NCBI GenBank assembly: GCA_900547585.1
Contig: URHD01000043.1
Coordinates: 1-17,838 of the forward strand
Direction: 5' to 3'
DNA length: 17,838 nucleotides
DNA from: an uncultured bacterium
GTDB lineage: Bacteria; Cyanobacteriota; Vampirovibrionia; Gastranaerophilales; Gastranaerophilaceae
Shown here: in pieces, positions 15,191-17,838 of the stretch
Layout of the letters: each line of letters opens with the position of its first letter
How positions within the stretch are numbered: position 1 is the first letter of the stretch
Position numbers and translations under genes: made by a program
The notes under the pieces: model-generated
What the model was told of the DNA's origin: nothing
The model's input: only the letters and a program-made list of their open reading frames with translations
Databases searched by the model: none

Positions 15191-15904
15191 TTACCATCCT
15201 CTCGTGGCGCCGCCGCCTCCAAAACCGCCTCCGCCGCCGAATCCGCCGAAACTTCCGCTGCTAAACCCTCCACCGGAGCCTCCAAAACCGCCACCTACGG
15301 GCACGATAAAAATATTCATGCGCCATAGAAAATAAAGTATTGCCAACGCAAGAAAAAATGACGATAAATCAAAATCAGAACCTGCCGGAGGCGGGATTTT
15401 TGTTGATTTGTCAAGGGTTACACCGTTCGCAGCAGCAATATCTTCCGCCAGAACGTACGTTCCGCGCACGATTCCGCTTTCATAATCACCATTTTTGAAG
15501 TAAGGGAGCATTTCTTCGTCAATTATTCTGCCGGCTTTTGCGTCGTTGATTATGCCTTCGAGCCCGTAACCGACTTCGATTCGGACTTTTCGGTCATTCG
15601 GCGCAACGAGCACAACTGCGCCCTCGTTTTTGTCCTTTGAACCCACCTTAAAGTCGCGTCCCATCTGTATTGCAACGCTTTCCACCGGTCTTCCGTCAAG
15701 CGATTTGACTGTTGCGACCGCTATATCTGCACCGGTTTTGGTTTGTAGGTCGTACAAAAAGCCGTTTATTGTGCTTTTTGCTTTCGGCGTTAAAATTCCC
15801 GCATTGTCGCAGATAAAACCGTCAAATTTGTACCCCATATCGGCAAAAACCGTAAAAACACAGGTAAAAAAGACAATTATGAACAGTAGAAATTTTTTAC
15901 ACAT
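15191..15904 (-). CDS. TPM-domain protein with signal peptide and Gly-rich tail
   Basis: This 237-aa protein has a signal peptide (MCKKFLLFIIVFFTCVFTVFA) and then the TPM domain at about 25-155. Recognisable parts are DNAGILTPKAKSTINGFLYD, TGADIAVATVKSLDG, EGAVVLVAPNDRKVRIEVGY and GLEGIINDAKAGRIIDEEM. A hydrophobic segment near 177-200 likely anchors it in the membrane. The protein ends in a Gly/Ser/Phe-rich tail with SSGSFGGFGGGGGFGGGG. This architecture is that of the YgcG-type proteins encoded with LemA, with the TPM domain outside the cytoplasm. Function is not settled; plant TPM proteins act in photosystem II repair. First gene of a three-gene operon. The ATG lacks a usable Shine-Dalgarno; the -10 box lies nine bases upstream. 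Confidence 0.92.
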   Translation of the reverse strand: MCKKFLLFIIVFFTCVFTVFADMGYKFDGFICDNAGILTPKAKSTINGFLYDLQTKTGADIAVATVKSLDGRPVESVAIQMGRDFKVGSKDKNEGAVVLVAPNDRKVRIEVGYGLEGIINDAKAGRIIDEEMLPYFKNGDYESGIVRGTYVLAEDIAAANGVTLDKSTKIPPPAGSDFDLSSFFLALAILYFLWRMNIFIVPVGGGFGGSGGGFSSGSFGGFGGGGGFGGGGATRGW

Positions 15905-15913
15905 GACCTGTAA

Positions 15914-15942
15914 ATTTTAGCTTTTTTTATGATTTTTTGCAA
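15914..15942 (-). promoter_or_regulatory. Promoter of the TPM-LemA operon
   Basis: On the minus strand TTGCAA (15942-15937) is a four-of-six -35, followed by a 17-base spacer and TAAAAT (15919-15914), a five-of-six -10. Only nine bases separate the -10 from the ATG at 15904, leaving a leader of about two or three bases. The message is effectively leaderless. Confidence 0.6.
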
Positions 15943-15954
15943 TATTCTAAAAGG

Positions 15955-16116
15955 CTAATCGCAATATGAAACGCTGACCGTCAAAAACTCCCCGTCCTGA
16001 GCGGTGATTGCCCACCTGAGCGGATCAATTCCCATCTCTTTTAGACGGTTTTCAACGTATTCTGAGCAAATTTTTTCCGGTTTTTTAAGTTGTACGTCCT
16101 TGCTTAGTATCGCCAT
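15955..16116 (-). CDS. 53-aa hypothetical protein coupled to glmS
   Basis: An intact 53-codon frame opens at ATG 16116, sharing one base with the glmS stop (TAATG), and ends with TAG at 15955. The protein starts MAILSKDVQLKKPEKICSEY. A helical middle, VENRLKEMGIDPLRWAIT, leads to a short beta-like end, EFLTVSVSYCD, with two cysteines (C17, C52). It has no signal peptide or membrane helix. I recognise no family. The stop-start overlap implies re-initiation by ribosomes finishing glmS, so it should be made with GlmS. It fills the gap before the TPM promoter. A spurious frame is possible at this length, but the overlap and ordinary coding composition favour a real gene. Confidence 0.6.
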   Translation of the reverse strand: MAILSKDVQLKKPEKICSEYVENRLKEMGIDPLRWAITAQDGEFLTVSVSYCD

Positions 16117-17838
16117 TATTCCACCGTTACTGATTTAGCAAGGTTTCTGGGCTGGTCAACGTCTTTCCCCAGAAATTCCGCAATGTAATAAGCCAAAAGC
16201 TGCAACGGAACCGACGCAAGCACCGGCGAAAGGTACTCATCGACCGTCGGAACTTTAAGCACATACTCAAAAAGCCCGTCCAGCGAGGTATCTTCCACCG
16301 AAGTGAGGGCTATCAGCCTTGCATTTCTGGCTTTTGCCTCTTCTGCGTTGGAAAGCACCTTGTCATAAACAATGCCGGGCATTAAAATTGCCAGAACTGG
16401 CATTGTTTCGTCCAGCATTGCAATCGGGCCGTGTTTCAACTCACCTGCGGGATAGCCGGTTGCGTTGATGTAGCTGATTTCTTTGAGTTTCAATGCACCT
16501 TCAAGCGCAGTTGCAAAATTTATGCCGCGTGCAATGTAAATAAAGTTTCTGAAAGAGGAAAAAGCCTTTGCGCACGCCATAACGTTCTCTTTGTGCGAAA
16601 GAACCGTTTCAATCTTCTGCGGAAGCTCAAGAAGCTCCTGTTTCAGGTTTTTAAGATGAATCGGGTCGAAAGATTTTTTCGTTTCCGCAACAAAAATCGC
16701 AAAAAGATAAAGCGCGATGAGCTGCGCATTAAAAGATTTTGTCGCTGCAACGCTGACTTCAATTCCTGCATTTACGGGGATAAGGCTGTCTGCTTCGCGC
16801 GCCATAATTGAATCAGGGCGGTTAGTGATGATCAAAATGTGTGAACCGACGGCTTTTGCCTGACGGATTGCCGTAATTGTGTCAGAGGTCTCGCCGGACT
16901 GTGAAATCCCTATTACAAGCGTGTTTGCGTCGGTAACAGTTTTTCTGTAAATGTATTCGCTCGAGCATTCCACATCAACGGGGATGTTTGTGAAAGCTTC
17001 GATGACGTATTTTGCAATCATCGCAGCGTGCAGCGAGGTTCCGCAGGCAATTATTTCAATTCTTTTCAGATTTTTAATCTGTTCGGCGGTGAGTTTTACT
17101 TCGTCCAGCGTGATGGGCGAATCTACTCCGTGCAGCTTGCCAGTGAGGGCATTTCTGATTACATCGGGCTGTTCATGGATTTCTTTGAGCATAAAATGCT
17201 TGTATCCGGCTTTGCTGATTGCAATAGGCTCCCAGGGGAGGATTTCTTCTTTTTTTACCACCTGTTTTCCGTCAATATCCGTAATCAGCACCGTATCAGG
17301 TGTCAAAACAGCCACGTCATCGTCATCAAGGTAAATTACGCGTTTAGTGTATTCAATAATAGCCGGACAATCGCTTGCAAGGTAGTTTTCCGCCTCGCCC
17401 AGTGCAACAATCAGTGGCGCATTTTTTCTTGTGCCAACGAGCACATTCGGTTCGTCCTGATGCATAACACAAAGCGCATAAGCGCCTTTAATCTGCTTCA
17501 CTGCGGCTCTTACGGCTTTGGGTAGCGAGTGGACTTTGCCGTATTCATGCGCGATAAGGTGTGCAACCACCTCTGTATCGGTTTCGGATTTGAAAATGCA
17601 GCCGTGTTTTTCGAGTTCTTCTTTTAGTTCTTTAAAATTTTCGATAATTCCGTTATGAACAATTACGAGTTTTCCGCAGTTGCAGGTGTGCGGGTGCGCG
17701 TTTATTGTGTTAGGCACGCCGTGGGTTGCCCAGCGGATGTGGCCGATTCCCATTGTTGTATTCTGAAGGGGATTTTGCTCCATTATTGCTTTTAGATTCT
17801 GGAGTTTGCCCTGTGCTTTGAAAACCTTGATTTTTCCG
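16116..17838 (-). CDS. glmS: Glutamine--fructose-6-phosphate aminotransferase, N-terminus outside window
   Basis: This enzyme makes glucosamine 6-phosphate from fructose 6-phosphate and glutamine, the entry to amino-sugar and peptidoglycan synthesis. The frame stays open to the window edge (GKIKVFKAQGKLQNLKAI precedes the first Met at 17783), so the gene is 5'-partial. About 40 residues including the catalytic Cys of the glutamine amidotransferase domain are missing from view. Visible parts of that domain are GIGHIRWATHG, NAHPH, VHNGIIENFKELKEEL and SETDTEV. Two SIS sugar-isomerase domains follow, with ACGTSLHAA, ISQSGETSDTITA and NATGYPAGELKHGPIA. The C-terminus DQPRNLAKSVTVE is the canonical GlmS ending. 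A glmS ribozyme or other 5' control would lie outside the window. A 53-aa gene overlaps its stop codon by one base. Confidence 0.97.
   Translation of the reverse strand, partial: GKIKVFKAQGKLQNLKAIMEQNPLQNTTMGIGHIRWATHGVPNTINAHPHTCNCGKLVIVHNGIIENFKELKEELEKHGCIFKSETDTEVVAHLIAHEYGKVHSLPKAVRAAVKQIKGAYALCVMHQDEPNVLVGTRKNAPLIVALGEAENYLASDCPAIIEYTKRVIYLDDDDVAVLTPDTVLITDIDGKQVVKKEEILPWEPIAISKAGYKHFMLKEIHEQPDVIRNALTGKLHGVDSPITLDEVKLTAEQIKNLKRIEIIACGTSLHAAMIAKYVIEAFTNIPVDVECSSEYIYRKTVTDANTLVIGISQSGETSDTITAIRQAKAVGSHILIITNRPDSIMAREADSLIPVNAGIEVSVAATKSFNAQLIALYLFAIFVAETKKSFDPIHLKNLKQELLELPQKIETVLSHKENVMACAKAFSSFRNFIYIARGINFATALEGALKLKEISYINATGYPAGELKHGPIAMLDETMPVLAILMPGIVYDKVLSNAEEAKARNARLIALTSVEDTSLDGLFEYVLKVPTVDEYLSPVLASVPLQLLAYYIAEFLGKDVDQPRNLAKSVTVE

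Noticed and set aside
15203..15290. Repeat-like GGN-rich DNA that could be read as a tandem repeat
   Set aside because: It encodes the Gly-rich tail normal for TPM proteins of the LemA-associated type, so it is coding composition rather than a separate repeat element.
1..17838. CRISPR array, tRNA, rRNA, IS element or phage genes
   Set aside because: I saw no regularly spaced repeats, cloverleaf-like sequence, transposase or phage motif, though tRNA detection by eye is not exhaustive.

Overview
The window looks like chromosomal DNA from a low-to-mid GC bacterium. The best guess at lineage is a gut Melainabacteria/Gastranaerophilales-type organism (non-photosynthetic relatives of Cyanobacteria). 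This rests on the mix of ordinary bacterial core genes with lineage-type proteins that open with a short 'PSF-K/S-S/G' peptide and lack a signal peptide, which I associate with that group. It is an inference from style and recall, not from a marker gene.

Layout. (1) 16-3096, minus strand: a 3-deoxy-7-phosphoheptulonate synthase (aromatic amino-acid entry enzyme) followed 36 bp downstream by an exported trehalose-synthase-like GH13 enzyme. (2) 3204-7071, plus strand: an unrecognised 208-aa protein with a Cys/His pair reminiscent of CheD/CNF1-type deamidases, a YifB/ComM AAA+ protein, a 359-bp hairpin-rich intergenic stretch starting with a likely terminator, and a dicarboxylate/amino-acid:cation symporter that probably starts at a TTG. 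(3) 7189-11025, plus strand: a giant 1278-aa GH13 alpha-amylase-family protein with a roughly 530-residue insertion between catalytic regions I and II. (4) 11040-13535, minus strand: a PC4/YdbC-like ssDNA-binding protein and PriA helicase, 3 bp apart, behind a good sigma70-type promoter. (5) 13604-13783, minus strand: a 59-aa ribbon-helix-helix-like protein, preceded by an AT-rich region with three perfect palindromes. (6) 13904-15904, minus strand: TPM-domain protein, degenerate nucleotidyltransferase-like protein and LemA, arranged as one operon. (7) 15955-17838, minus strand: GlmS (its N-terminus lies beyond the window edge) and a 53-aa protein coupled to it by a TAATG overlap.

How the genes relate. 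Two different GH13 enzymes, one with a signal peptide and one without, point to alpha-glucan/trehalose metabolism in two compartments. GlmS links sugar phosphate to cell-wall precursor supply. PriA, the PC4-like protein and YifB/ComM are all connected with ssDNA and recombination. LemA and TPM proteins are a common pairing in membrane-associated operons. Several genes lack a Shine-Dalgarno sequence and have a -10 box almost touching the start codon, which suggests leaderless or very-short-leader transcripts. No rRNA, tRNA, CRISPR array, IS element or phage gene was seen.
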